Assembly (NCBI GenBank): GCA_031550325.1
Contig: JAVBOR010000028.1
Span: 27,139-91,138 of the forward strand
Direction of reading: 5' to 3'
DNA length: 64,000 bases
Source: JAVBTT01 sp031550325
Lineage (GTDB): Bacteria; Bacillota; Clostridia; Oscillospirales; UBA929
Under the pieces are notes generated by a model. It worked only from the letters and a program-made list of their open reading frames with translations, was not told where the DNA came from and made no database searches. Of the stretch, positions 32,281 to 41,367 are shown in pieces. The stretch's first letter is position 1, and the number at the start of each line of letters is the position of its first letter. The translations under genes and the position numbers were made by a program.

Positions 32281-33099
32281 TCATCCTGCTTTCTTGGCGA
32301 TGCGGATGGTCATGACAATGTCATGGTCGTCCTCATCCCGATTGAGCTCGGCAAACACACCTGAGCGCCTCATAGTGTCGACGGCGCGCGTTACGGTGTT
32401 TACAAACAGACGGACATCCTTAAAGACATACAGGGTGCGGCCGTCTGAACGCGCTGTCTGCTCCTTCTTGTCCCCTTGCAGGCATTTGTCTATGTAGTCG
32501 TCGGTCTGGGCGACGTTTAGGCGGCGCGCGACAATGGTGGAAAGCGCGTTCTGCCGGTCTTCCATGTGTTCGAGCCGTAGCAGAGCACGCGCGTGGCGCT
32601 CGGTCAGGCCGTTTTCCCGAATCTGCGCCACGAGCTCCGCCGGATGGCGCAACAGCCGCAGCTTGTTTGCCACCGCCGACTGGGACTTTCCCACCCGGCG
32701 CGCTGCCTCCTCCTGGGAAAGGCCAAACTGATGGATCAGGCGCTCCAGCCCGGCCGCCTCTTCAAAGTAGTCCAGATCGCAACGCTGCAGATTCTCGACA
32801 AGCGCGATCAGCGAGCTCTGCTTCTCGTCCACGCCGATGATGATGCACGGCACCTGTTTGAGCCCCGCCAGACGGGACGCGCGCAGCCTGCGCTCGCCGG
32901 CCACCAGTTCAAACCCTCCACCCAGCCTCCGCCGAACGGTCAGCGGCTGGAGCACGCCATACTGTTTAATGGAGTCAGCCAGCTCCCGCAGGCCCTCAGC
33001 GTCAAAAATGTGCCGTGGTTGTCCGGGATTGGGATGGACTTGCGTCAAATCCACAAAGAAAACTTTGTTGCTTTCCAGCAAACCATGTTGTTTTGACAT
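32281..33099 (-). CDS. noc: nucleoid occlusion protein Noc (ParB paralogue)
   Basis: A 272-residue ParB-family protein distinct from the parB at 29885. It has the CTP-binding motifs GVLQPLTVRRRL and GERRLRASRLAG, NLQRCDLDYFEEAAGL, the helix-turn-helix LSQEEAARRVGKSQSAVANK and a C-terminal dimer domain. Its position directly next to parA-parB and the domain wording match Noc, which binds its own sites and the membrane to block division over DNA. The amphipathic N-terminal helix of Bacillus Noc is not obvious (MSKQHGLLESNKVFFVDL), so a second Spo0J-type ParB remains possible. AGGAGG precedes ATG 33099. Confidence 0.8.
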   Translation of the reverse strand: MSKQHGLLESNKVFFVDLTQVHPNPGQPRHIFDAEGLRELADSIKQYGVLQPLTVRRRLGGGFELVAGERRLRASRLAGLKQVPCIIIGVDEKQSSLIALVENLQRCDLDYFEEAAGLERLIHQFGLSQEEAARRVGKSQSAVANKLRLLRHPAELVAQIRENGLTERHARALLRLEHMEDRQNALSTIVARRLNVAQTDDYIDKCLQGDKKEQTARSDGRTLYVFKDVRLFVNTVTRAVDTMRRSGVFAELNRDEDDHDIVMTIRIAKKAG

Positions 33100-33183
33100 G
33101 GCCGTACCTCCTATGTATCCTGTTTGTGATGGTTTTGTGAAAAACCCGCGCGACCTGTGTCGATAAGTCCAATCGTTAACATA

Positions 33184-33207
33184 ATTATAGGGAATATTTC
33201 CCACAAA
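33184..33207 (-). promoter_or_regulatory. noc promoter region with an inverted repeat between -35 and -10
   Basis: Minus strand TATAAT (33189-33184) is a perfect -10; the -35 is only T-rich. The spacer contains the palindrome GGGAA-TAT-TTCCC (33190-33202), placed where a repressor would block RNA polymerase. Auto-control by Noc/ParB or another factor is an inference. Confidence 0.45.
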
Positions 33208-33296
33208 AAAAAGCGAAAACCGTCTGAAAAACAGCTGATTTTTAAAGACTGTGTGTCGAAAGAAATCGAATCCACGCATTTTGTGGTCTGAAACCC

Positions 33297-33325
33297 TTTA
33301 CTTTTCGTTGGAAAAGAACTACAAT
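33297..33325 (+). promoter_or_regulatory. promoter of the NAGPA/SLH gene
   Basis: TTTACT (33297-33302), 17-bp spacer and TACAAT (33320-33325), 37 nt before the ATG; GGAGGA is 6 nt before the start. Confidence 0.55.
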
Positions 33326-33362
33326 AAGGATTAAACCCTTTTACATAATTCAGGAGGATCTT

Positions 33363-36300
33363 ATGAAAAAACTCTGGATGAGGCTAGTTTGCCTCGTTGT
33401 GATCGCCGCCATGCTGCCCGTCGCCGCACTGGCGGATGTACCCAATGACGGCGGCACGATCCGCCAACGCGTCAAGGCTGTCGGAGACGCGGTGAGCTAC
33501 GTGTCCACCACACTCCAGCACGCCAGCGCAGGACGCATAGAGGAGCGCATATTCATCCGGGAGGCAACGTCGAGCGTCCAACCCATCGTGGTGGGCGGCC
33601 CATACATATATAACTCCAACCTTACGCTGCGCCAGGCCGCGGCCAACCTGACTGCCGCCGGGGAAACCGTTGTGGGCGGCGTAACCGGCGACATGTTCAC
33701 GCTCTCCACGGGCGTCCCTATGGGGCTCGTGGTGCGCGACGGCATTTTGCGCAGCTGCGACAACCAGATGTCGGCGCTCGGCGTTCAGGCAGACGGCCGC
33801 GCGGTCATTGGCGTGCCCAACCTGTTAATCTCCCTCTCCACGCCCGAGCAGACGATCAAGATTGACAAGGTCAACCGGGTGCGCGACACGGGCAAACTCT
33901 ATCTGTACACGCCGGACTTCAGCGCCGACACTCGCACCACGCGTCAGGGCAAGCATGTGGTGCTGACCATCGGCGGGCATCTGAAAATAGGGCAGTCGGT
34001 GACCGGGATAGTCAAAGAGATTGTCTCCGGCGCGGCGGCCTACCCTCTCAAAAGCGGGGAAATGGTCCTGTCCGCGAGCAGCGACGAGCCCATCGCGCGC
34101 CTGGACGGTCTCGCCGTCGGGCAGAGCGTCACCATTTCCATCACCGCTTCCCAGCCCGTTTGGGACAGCATCGTTTACGGCTCAGGCGGCTATCACCGGC
34201 TTGTCAAGGACGGGACCGCGATCTCGGGGCTCGGGTCGGATAAAGCGCCGCGCACCGCCGTGGGCATTCTGCCGGACGGCGGCATGGTTCTCTATGCCGT
34301 CGACGGCCGCCAGAGCGGCTATTCCGCCGGGCTGTCGCTGACCGATGTGGCGGCGCGGCTGATTTCCCTCGGCTGCGTGGACGCGCTGGAGTTTGACGGC
34401 GGTGGCTCAACTGCGGCCGGCGTTGTGTCGCCCGGCACCACGCAGTTCAGCCTGGTCAACTCCCCGTCGGACGGGCAGGAGCGAAAGTGCGCGGGGTACC
34501 TGTTCTTTGTTAATCGCACGCCGGCCACGGCCGCCGCCGCGCATGTATTTATTAACGGCACCGAACAGCAACTGCTCATCGGCGCGAGCGCGAAGTTTTG
34601 GCTGACCGCGGCCGATTCAACCTGGCACGCCATGCCCGCGCCCGTCGCGCCCGAGTGGATCGTCGAGGACAACGGCGTCGGCGAGGTGGCGTCCGACGGC
34701 ACCTTCATCGCGCGCGCCGCCGGAACGGCAACGCTCACTGGACAAGCCTGGGGCCTTTGGGACAGCACAACGATCACGGTTGTCGACACCATTGATCAGC
34801 TCTCTCTGATCAACGGGTCGAAAGCCGCGGTGACCGCGCTCCAGGGCGCGCCGGGCACGTCGGTCTCCCTGCAGGCAGCCGCCGCCAAGGGGACTTTGCC
34901 CGTCACTGCGCAGAACACCTGCTTTACCTGGTCAGTGACCGGAGATGTCGGCAGCGTCAGCGCCCTGGGCGTCTTCACCTATGGCTCGCGCGTGGGCGCG
35001 ACCGGCAAGCTCACCGTTTCCGGCGGCGGCAAGACGCTGGACATCCCCGTAACCGTCGGCACGGCTCCCGCCCTTTTGGAGGGCTTTGAAAACGGCTCGA
35101 CGGCGCTCAGCGCGCAGGGTACAGGCATTCGCTTTACCGTGGACAGCTCAATCAAGCTCGCCGGTCGCGGGCTGAAATCGGCCAAGCTGGACTACGCGTT
35201 TACAGCCGGGACAGACGGCGCGGCACCTGCCGCCGTGACCCTGCCGGCGTCGATCACGCTGGCGGGCAGCCCGAAGACACTGTTTCTCCAGCTGGCAGGC
35301 AACGGCACCAAACACATTTTGTCGGCCAGTTTCAAGCTGGCCTCGGGGGAAACCGTACAAAAGACCATTGGAACGCTTGAGCAAAAGGACTATCAGCTCA
35401 AGCGCGTGGATGTGCCCACAGGTTCTGTAAAGCTCACTGGCTTTACGCTTTCTCCGGGCGAGGCGACGCTGTCGGGCAGCTTCCACCTCGATCACATCAT
35501 GGCAGCCTGGGCAGCGCGCGACGACATGTCCCCGCCGACTGTTGAGCTTTCGCAGCCGTCCGCGCCGCTGAACGAAACCCTGATCTTTACCGCCGACATT
35601 CACGACGCAGCCGGCGTGGCGCTGCCGCGCTCGGGCATCGAGGTCGTCTGGGACGGCGTCAGCCAAAACTTCTCCTATGACGTTTACGCGGGCAAGCTCA
35701 GTGTCACCGTGCCCAGCCCGGCCTCGGGCATGCACATCTTGTCGGTCACGGCGACCGACTCGTTCGGCAACCGCCGGAAGGTCTCTCATCAGGTACTCCT
35801 GCCGCGCGCCGACAACCTGTCGCTGTTCTGCGACGTAAAGGGGCGATGGATGGAGCCGTACGTCGACTTCCTCGACGCAAAGCAGGTGCTGACCGAACGG
35901 GAATCGCTCGGTCTGCGGTATTTTGACCCCGATCAGCCGCTGACCCGCCTGGAGATGGTCGAGCTGGTCATTCGGCTGATGGGCGTGGACACCTCGCGGT
36001 ACGCCTCGACGGTTCTGCCCTTTGCGGACGCTGCGGAAATTCCCGCAGCGGCGCTGCCGGCCGTCAAAGCAGCGTACGCGCTGGGCATCGTCGCCGGCAT
36101 CGGCAAAGCCGACGGCAGCGTCATTCTGGGCGGCCCGCAGGCCATCACCAGACAGGACTTCTGCGTCATCGTGCTGGGCGCGCTTCCCAAGGGCGCGGCG
36201 CGCAAAACCCTGATGTTTACCGACGCCCAGAGCGTCAGCGCCTATGCCGTCGAAGCCGTCGAGACCTTTGTCAGCGTGGGCGCCGTCTCCGGCACCGACA

Positions 36301-36374
36301 AGAACACGTTTGAGCCCAAGCGCTCGATCTCCCGCGCCGAAATGACCGCCGTGCTGACCAAGCTGTTTTTCTAA
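33363..36374 (+). CDS. secreted phosphodiester-glycosidase (NAGPA) protein with Ig-like and SLH domains
   Basis: A 1003-residue surface protein. Residues 1-24 are a signal peptide (MKKLWMRLVCLVVIAAM..., cleavage after ALA). Residues about 70-395 carry a NAGPA (phosphodiester glycosidase, DUF2233) domain with RTAVGILPDGGMVLYAVDG, the GYSAGLSLTDVA helix and the LEFDGGGSTAAG motif. Ig-like and jelly-roll-like segments follow (about 400-815). The last 190 residues are SLH repeats (for example FADAAEIPAAALPAVKAAYA) that bind secondary cell-wall polymer. It would remove a phosphodiester-linked sugar from wall polymers or glycans while tethered to the surface. Single-gene transcript with its own promoter and terminator. 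Confidence 0.85.
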   Translation: MKKLWMRLVCLVVIAAMLPVAALADVPNDGGTIRQRVKAVGDAVSYVSTTLQHASAGRIEERIFIREATSSVQPIVVGGPYIYNSNLTLRQAAANLTAAGETVVGGVTGDMFTLSTGVPMGLVVRDGILRSCDNQMSALGVQADGRAVIGVPNLLISLSTPEQTIKIDKVNRVRDTGKLYLYTPDFSADTRTTRQGKHVVLTIGGHLKIGQSVTGIVKEIVSGAAAYPLKSGEMVLSASSDEPIARLDGLAVGQSVTISITASQPVWDSIVYGSGGYHRLVKDGTAISGLGSDKAPRTAVGILPDGGMVLYAVDGRQSGYSAGLSLTDVAARLISLGCVDALEFDGGGSTAAGVVSPGTTQFSLVNSPSDGQERKCAGYLFFVNRTPATAAAAHVFINGTEQQLLIGASAKFWLTAADSTWHAMPAPVAPEWIVEDNGVGEVASDGTFIARAAGTATLTGQAWGLWDSTTITVVDTIDQLSLINGSKAAVTALQGAPGTSVSLQAAAAKGTLPVTAQNTCFTWSVTGDVGSVSALGVFTYGSRVGATGKLTVSGGGKTLDIPVTVGTAPALLEGFENGSTALSAQGTGIRFTVDSSIKLAGRGLKSAKLDYAFTAGTDGAAPAAVTLPASITLAGSPKTLFLQLAGNGTKHILSASFKLASGETVQKTIGTLEQKDYQLKRVDVPTGSVKLTGFTLSPGEATLSGSFHLDHIMAAWAARDDMSPPTVELSQPSAPLNETLIFTADIHDAAGVALPRSGIEVVWDGVSQNFSYDVYAGKLSVTVPSPASGMHILSVTATDSFGNRRKVSHQVLLPRADNLSLFCDVKGRWMEPYVDFLDAKQVLTERESLGLRYFDPDQPLTRLEMVELVIRLMGVDTSRYASTVLPFADAAEIPAAALPAVKAAYALGIVAGIGKADGSVILGGPQAITRQDFCVIVLGALPKGAARKTLMFTDAQSVSAYAVEAVETFVSVGAVSGTDKNTFEPKRSISRAEMTAVLTKLFF

Positions 36375-36407
36375 GCCTCGCCCTGGCGGGATACCGCACC
36401 CTAGATC

Positions 36408-36452
36408 ATAAATCCCCCTGCCGCCGGATGGTCCGGTGGCAGGGGGATTTAT
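36408..36452 (+). terminator. strong intrinsic terminator after the NAGPA/SLH gene
   Basis: ATAAATCCCCCTGCC-GCCGGA pairs with TCCGG-TGGCAGGGGGATTTAT, giving a stem of about 19 bp. A-rich and T-rich flanks allow action in both directions. Confidence 0.85.
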
Positions 36453-36499
36453 GACGTCCATGTCAGAGAAGCTCTTTCGCGTCCGCAGTCTTTTCCGGG

Positions 36500-36672
36500 T
36501 TTTACGGCGAGCCTGGCCGCGCAGCCGACAAGGTTCTTGCTGGACGACGACCGAAAAAGATAGAAACCAAATGCTTTTATGGACTCACTCCGGGGAAGTG
36601 TTTCTTTGCGCGTCTTCGCAAAGACGCAAGACAAAACCACGCTTTTTCAAAAACCATAGTTTTTAGAAAAAT
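36500..36672. repeat. palindrome mosaic between the surface protein and uraA-like gene
   Basis: It repeats the module order seen at 27440-27700: a GCGAGCCTG...GTTCTTGCTGGAC segment (about 36509-36543), CTTTTATGG...TCACTCCGGGGAAG (about 36571-36599), TGCGCGTCTTCGCAAAGACGCA (about 36607-36628) and TTTTTCAAAAACCATAG/TTTTTAGAAAAA (36643-36670). The last palindrome ends against the stop codon of the permease gene. Confidence 0.75.
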
Positions 36673-37997
36673 TAGCGGCGGCGTTTATGATGCTTTTTGG
36701 ATGTCGCGTCGGGGGCGGCCGGCTTGCCCTCGTCGCCGTCATTGGTGAGCTTTGCCTTGTCCAGCAGGAAGAAGATCAGGCTCAGCACCATGCCGACGAG
36801 GGCAGCGAGAGCCATGCCGCGCAGCTCGACCTCCCCCATCTTGATTGATATTCCCGACAGACCAGTGACCAAAACAACCGAGGTCAGCGCGAGGTTGCGC
36901 GATCTGCCGTAATTGACCTTGGCCTCGACGATCAGCCGGATTCCCGAGGCGGCGATCATCCCGTACAGCAGAAAGCTGATGCCGCTCATGACAGGGGGCG
37001 GGATGGTCTGGATAAATGCCGAAACCTTGCCGATAAACGCGATGGCCACCGAAAGCACAGCGGCGCCGCCGATGACCCACACGCTGTACACGCGCGTGAT
37101 GGCCATGACGCCGATGTTTTCGCCATAGGTGGTCGTCGGCACCGAGCCGACAAGCGCCGACAGCGAGGACGACAAGCCGTCGCCCAGCAGCGTGCGGTGC
37201 AAGCCGGGATCCTTGATGAGGTCGCGGCCGACCACCTTGCTCGTCACAAGCTGATGGCCGATGTGCTCCGAAAGCACCACCAGCGTGGCCGGAAGGATAA
37301 TGAGAATGGCGTCCATGCTGAACAGCGGAAGCTGGAAGTTGGGAAGCGCGAAGATCGGCGCCTTTACCGCCTCGTCCATTTGGACCAGGCCGAGGATGGC
37401 GGCCAGCGCGTAGCCCACGACAATCGCGATCAGGATGGGGATCACGCCGAGGAACTTGCGGAAGACCACCGAGCCCAGAATAGCGACCAGCAGCGTGACC
37501 AGAAACACCGCCACGACCTTGGGATCAATGCTCGTGTAGGCATCCGACAGCACGAGGCCGCTGTTGGCGGCTGCCGTGCTTGAGAGTTCCAGGCCGATCA
37601 GCGCGATCACCGGGCCCATGGCCGCAGGCGGAAGAAGAACATCAATCCAGCCGGTTCCAAAGAACTTCACGACGCCCGCGAACAGGCAGAACAGAATGCC
37701 CGAGACCAAGAATCCGCCCAGAGCGTAGCGGTACCCCAGCCCCTGTGTACCGATGATCAGCAGCGCCGGCGCGATGTACGCAAAGGAGGAGCCCAGGAAG
37801 GCCGGCGCGCGCCCCTTGGTGAGCGCGATGAACAGTAGCGTGCCCGCACCGTTCATCAGCAGCACGACGGCGGGATTGATGCCCAGAAGCTGCGGGACAA
37901 GGATGGACGCGCCAAACATCGCGAACAAGTGCTGGAGGCTCAGCGGAATGGCCTTGAGCAGCGGCGGCCGCTGCTCGACTTGGATCACTTCTCTCAC
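36672..37997 (-). CDS. NCS2 uracil/xanthine permease
   Basis: A 441-residue nucleobase:cation symporter with about 12-14 membrane helices. PLSLQHLFAMFGASILVP is the family opening, the LSEHIGHQ motif contributes substrate-binding Glu, and PTTTYGENIGVMAIT is the NCS2 signature. This wording is typical of the UraA (uracil) branch rather than xanthine/urate permeases. It starts at GTG 37997. The leader is only about 25 nt, so no PyrR-type attenuator is present, and no pyrimidine gene is adjacent. The C-terminal tail is basic (KKHHKRRR). Confidence 0.9.
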   Translation of the reverse strand: MREVIQVEQRPPLLKAIPLSLQHLFAMFGASILVPQLLGINPAVVLLMNGAGTLLFIALTKGRAPAFLGSSFAYIAPALLIIGTQGLGYRYALGGFLVSGILFCLFAGVVKFFGTGWIDVLLPPAAMGPVIALIGLELSSTAAANSGLVLSDAYTSIDPKVVAVFLVTLLVAILGSVVFRKFLGVIPILIAIVVGYALAAILGLVQMDEAVKAPIFALPNFQLPLFSMDAILIILPATLVVLSEHIGHQLVTSKVVGRDLIKDPGLHRTLLGDGLSSSLSALVGSVPTTTYGENIGVMAITRVYSVWVIGGAAVLSVAIAFIGKVSAFIQTIPPPVMSGISFLLYGMIAASGIRLIVEAKVNYGRSRNLALTSVVLVTGLSGISIKMGEVELRGMALAALVGMVLSLIFFLLDKAKLTNDGDEGKPAAPDATSKKHHKRRR

Positions 37998-38030
37998 AAA
38001 TTTCCAACCCCTTCTGTCTCAATTTTGTTA

Positions 38031-38059
38031 ATATTACCATAATACGAGGCAAAAATCAA
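38031..38059 (-). promoter_or_regulatory. promoter of the NCS2 permease gene
   Basis: Minus strand TTGATT (38059-38054), 17-bp spacer and TAATAT (38036-38031). The remaining intergenic bases to 38272 hold nothing I can assign. Confidence 0.6.
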
Positions 38060-38272
38060 AGGATTTTTATGAGGTTTATTTGGACGGTGTTTCTTTCAAA
38101 TGAAAAGACAGCGTGTAAGGGCCTATTGCCTCACAACGCTGCCGGGGTGGTTTTGCCCTTTCACCTTACGAACGGCCCGCCGCCGGACAAAAGTCCTGGG
38201 ACAAAGTGCGGGTGGATGAAAAGCAGCCGCGCCATCAGCGCCATAGCAGCCTGAATCGGCACACCGCAGAGG

Positions 38273-38908
38273 TTACATAAACGGACGCTTGGTGATGGCT
38301 GCCCAGGATCGCGGGTATTGCGCCGCACAAATCTGTATTTTTTTAAACGGGATTACATAATGTATTATTTCGGGCGACAGTTTAACCTCCACGGGCGTCC
38401 CGGCGCTTCCCCCAAAGCGGGTGGCCGGGGCCGCCTCAAGCGTGTTATCCTTCATCGCGAGAAACAAGCCGCCCACCCGCACAAACGGCAGGCAGATCTC
38501 CAGCAGTACCGAAAGCTCCGCAACCCCGCGCGCCACAACGATGTCAAACTGCTCGCGCGCGCCGGCCATATGGGCATACAGCTCGGCGCGCTCATGTACG
38601 CAGGTGACGCTCAGGCCGAGCTCCCGCGCTGCGCCGCGCAAAAACTCCACCTTCTTTTCAGTGGCGTCGAGCAGCGTCAAATCGATCGAAGGCTCGGCAA
38701 TTTTCAGCGCCATGCCCGGATACCCAGCGCCGGTTCCGACGTCCAGCACGCGCTTGCCGCGAAAATCGGCGCAGCCGAGCAGCGACAGGCTGTCGTCAAT
38801 ATGCCGCACACGCGCCTGCTGCGGGTCGCGCACCGCCGTGAGGTTCATGGACTGGTTGGCCTCCAGCACAAGCGCGAGGAATTTCTCCTGCAAATCACCT
38901 TGACTCAT
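38273..38908 (-). CDS. rsmG: 16S rRNA (guanine527-N7)-methyltransferase RsmG
   Basis: A 211-residue SAM-dependent methyltransferase that modifies G527 of 16S rRNA. NLTAVRDPQQARVRHIDDSL, the SAM-binding VLDVGTGAGYPGMALKI, LLDATEKKVEFL and VVARGVAELSVLLE motifs are all typical. It is somewhat short against the usual 235-240 residues, trimmed at the N-terminus. ATG 38908 has AAAGGAGG 10 nt upstream and overlaps the mnmG stop by 14 nt. Confidence 0.95.
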   Translation of the reverse strand: MSQGDLQEKFLALVLEANQSMNLTAVRDPQQARVRHIDDSLSLLGCADFRGKRVLDVGTGAGYPGMALKIAEPSIDLTLLDATEKKVEFLRGAARELGLSVTCVHERAELYAHMAGAREQFDIVVARGVAELSVLLEICLPFVRVGGLFLAMKDNTLEAAPATRFGGSAGTPVEVKLSPEIIHYVIPFKKIQICAAQYPRSWAAITKRPFM

Positions 38909-40790
38909 CGTCACGTGCCTCCTTTCGGCGCTCAAGCTCAATCATCAGCGCCGTGAGATCGGCGGGATTGACCCCCGGAATGCGCGCTGCCTGCCCCAGG
39001 CTGGCCGGGCGCACCGCCGCGAGCTTTTGCCGCGCCTCGATGCGCAGGCCCAATATCGACCCGTACTCCAGGTCGGACGGCAGCGCTCTGTGTTCCATCC
39101 GCGTTGCCTGCTCCACCTGGGCGCGCTGCCTTCGCAGGTAGCCCTCATAGCGCAGCCCGATCTCTGTCTGCTCGCGCGCCGCGGCGGTCAGAACGGGCCG
39201 ATCGGGGTCAAACGGCGCCAGCATGTCATAGCCGAGTTCGGGCCGCCTCACGAGGTCGGCAAGGCGCACCCCGGAGGTCACGGGAGACGAGCCGCGCGAG
39301 GCCAAAAACTCATTCAGCGCCTCCGAGGGTGGCAAAACGGTCTTCTCCAGCCGCTGTGTCTCGGCGGCTGCGGCGTCGGCCTTGGCGGTCACCGCGTCAT
39401 ATACAGGTTGTTTTATAAGGCCTAGTTGATAACCAATCGGCATAAGCCTGAGGTCGGCGTTGTCCTGTCTGAGCAGCAGGCGCACCTCGCTGCGCGACGT
39501 CATCATGCGATACGGCTCTGCTGTGCCGCGCGTGACCAGATCGTCAATCATCGTGCCGATGTAGGACCCCGTTCGCTCAAGCGTAAACGCCGGACGCCCC
39601 AGCGCCCGGTGGGCGGCGTTCACCCCGGCCACAAGCCCGAGCGCCGCGGCCTCCTCGTACCCCGACGTGGCGCAAAACTGCCCTGCGCCGAACAGGCCGC
39701 CGACAGTTTTGAGCTCCAGCGTGCCGCGCAGCGCGAGCGGATCCAGGCAGTCGTACTCAATCGCGTAGGCCGGACGCGAGACCTCGGCGCGCTCGAGTCC
39801 GGGGATTGAGCGGACGATCTCCATCTGCACCTGCTCGGGCAGCGAGGACGACAGCCCCTGCAGATAGAGTTCGTCGGTCGACAGCCCCACGGGCTCCAGA
39901 AAGAGATGATGGCTCTCCTTGTCGGCAAAGCGCACGATTTTGTCCTCTATGGATGGGCAGTACCGTGGCCCGACGCCTTCGATGACCCCGGCGTACAGCG
40001 GCGAGCGGTGCAGGTTGGCGCGAATGATGTCGTGCGTCTGCGCTGTCGTGTGCGTGACCCAGCAGCTGACAAGATTGGGCGGCGGCGAAGACGATGAAAA
40101 GGAAAACGGCGGCATGTCCTCGTCGCCGAGCTGGGCGTGCAGCCGAGAATAATCCACCGACTTGGCCAGAATGCGCGGCGGAGTTCCGGTCTTAAACCGC
40201 TGTAACGGCAGCCCCAGTTCCAAAAGGCTGCGCGACAGCGCCGACGCCGGCTGAAGCCCGTCGGGGCCCGAATCACGCATATATTCGCCGATGATCACCC
40301 TGCCTCGCAAAAAAGTCCCGGTGGCCACCACCACGCTCTTCACGGGGTGTACTGCGCCCGTCGCCGTTGTCACCGAGCGCACCTCATCGCCCTCTGCCTC
40401 AATCGACACCACCTCGGCCTGACGCAGGCTCAGTCCGGGCTGGGTCTCAAGTGCATGCTTCATATACGCCTGATAGCGCACGCGGTCGGCCTGCCCGCGC
40501 AGACTGTGCACGGCCGGGCCCTTGCTGCGGTTGAGCATGCGCACCTGAATGCAGCAGGCGTCGGCCGCCTTGGCCATCTCCCCGCCTAAAGCGTCAATCT
40601 CACGTACGAGGTGGCCCTTGGCCGTTCCGCCGATGGCCGGGTTGCAGGGCAGATTGCCCACGGCGTCCAGATTCGTGGCAAAGCAGATGACCGAGCAGCC
40701 CAGACGCGCTGCGGCCAGGGCCGCCTCAATGCCCGCGTGCCCCGCGCCCACGACGCAGACGTCGTAAGCCGGGGCCTGGTAGGTTGTCAT
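38895..40790 (-). CDS. mnmG: tRNA uridine-5-carboxymethylaminomethyl modification enzyme MnmG
   Basis: A 631-residue FAD protein that, with MnmE, modifies the wobble uridine of several tRNAs. VVGAGHAGIEAALAAARLG is the FAD fold; CNPAIGGTAKGHLVREIDALGG and TGTFLRGRVIIGE follow, and the two catalytic-type cysteines appear in the GxFGAGQFCATSGYEEAA and CNPAIGG regions. The C-terminal helical domain ends in a charged tail. mnmE, its partner, is not adjacent here though it often is. AGAGGAG precedes the ATG. Confidence 0.96.
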   Translation of the reverse strand: MTTYQAPAYDVCVVGAGHAGIEAALAAARLGCSVICFATNLDAVGNLPCNPAIGGTAKGHLVREIDALGGEMAKAADACCIQVRMLNRSKGPAVHSLRGQADRVRYQAYMKHALETQPGLSLRQAEVVSIEAEGDEVRSVTTATGAVHPVKSVVVATGTFLRGRVIIGEYMRDSGPDGLQPASALSRSLLELGLPLQRFKTGTPPRILAKSVDYSRLHAQLGDEDMPPFSFSSSSPPPNLVSCWVTHTTAQTHDIIRANLHRSPLYAGVIEGVGPRYCPSIEDKIVRFADKESHHLFLEPVGLSTDELYLQGLSSSLPEQVQMEIVRSIPGLERAEVSRPAYAIEYDCLDPLALRGTLELKTVGGLFGAGQFCATSGYEEAAALGLVAGVNAAHRALGRPAFTLERTGSYIGTMIDDLVTRGTAEPYRMMTSRSEVRLLLRQDNADLRLMPIGYQLGLIKQPVYDAVTAKADAAAAETQRLEKTVLPPSEALNEFLASRGSSPVTSGVRLADLVRRPELGYDMLAPFDPDRPVLTAAAREQTEIGLRYEGYLRRQRAQVEQATRMEHRALPSDLEYGSILGLRIEARQKLAAVRPASLGQAARIPGVNPADLTALMIELERRKEARDDESR

Positions 40791-40815
40791 GAGCCGGCTC
40801 CTCTCCAATGATTCG

Positions 40816-41367
40816 TCACCGCGCAAATCCAAACCGCTCTGGGATCCTCTCGCGCGAAAGGCCCCGCTGCACCAAAAATACGCCCACCGCGTAGATGGGA
40901 ATGCACATCAGCCGCCAGGGAAGCGCCGCGAGCAATTTGGTCAGCCACATGGCTGTGGTGTGATCCTGCGTGTAGTAAAGCACGGCCCACAGCGAGCCCA
41001 AACAAAGCGAAATCACCAGCGTCGACACCGCCACGGCCAGCAGGCAGCGCCAGGCCGACACTGGCCGCCTGTACAGGCAGACCGCGTAGACAAGTCCCGT
41101 GAGCGCCGCCGACAGCATGTATCCCGGCAAAATGGGCAGGCCCGCCGAGTTGATCAGCATGCCCAGAACATCGCCCGCGACGGCGCAGCCAATCGCCCAG
41201 ACAGGGCCTAAAATCCAGCCCGCCAGCGCGTAGGCCAAAAACTGCGGGCTGACGCGCACCTCATGAAACCCCGGCGGCAGGTACGCATACAGAAACCGCG
41301 AGAACACGATGTCCAGCGCGATAAACATGCCAGCCAGCGCGAGCTTCAACACATAGGTCCGCCTCAT
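40816..41367 (-). CDS. ECF transporter S component, FolT-like
   Basis: A 183-residue membrane protein of six helices, the substrate-binding (S) component of an energy-coupling-factor vitamin importer. ALDIVFSRFLYAYLP, VSPQFLAYALAGWILGPVWA and GYMLSAALTGLVYAVCLYRR match the folate-family S components most closely. It needs EcfA, EcfA' and EcfT, which are not in the window. It overlaps the acyl-CoA ligase gene by 4 nt and so belongs to the T-box-controlled transcript, an odd pairing for a folate transporter. Confidence 0.75.
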   Translation of the reverse strand: MRRTYVLKLALAGMFIALDIVFSRFLYAYLPPGFHEVRVSPQFLAYALAGWILGPVWAIGCAVAGDVLGMLINSAGLPILPGYMLSAALTGLVYAVCLYRRPVSAWRCLLAVAVSTLVISLCLGSLWAVLYYTQDHTTAMWLTKLLAALPWRLMCIPIYAVGVFLVQRGLSRERIPERFGFAR

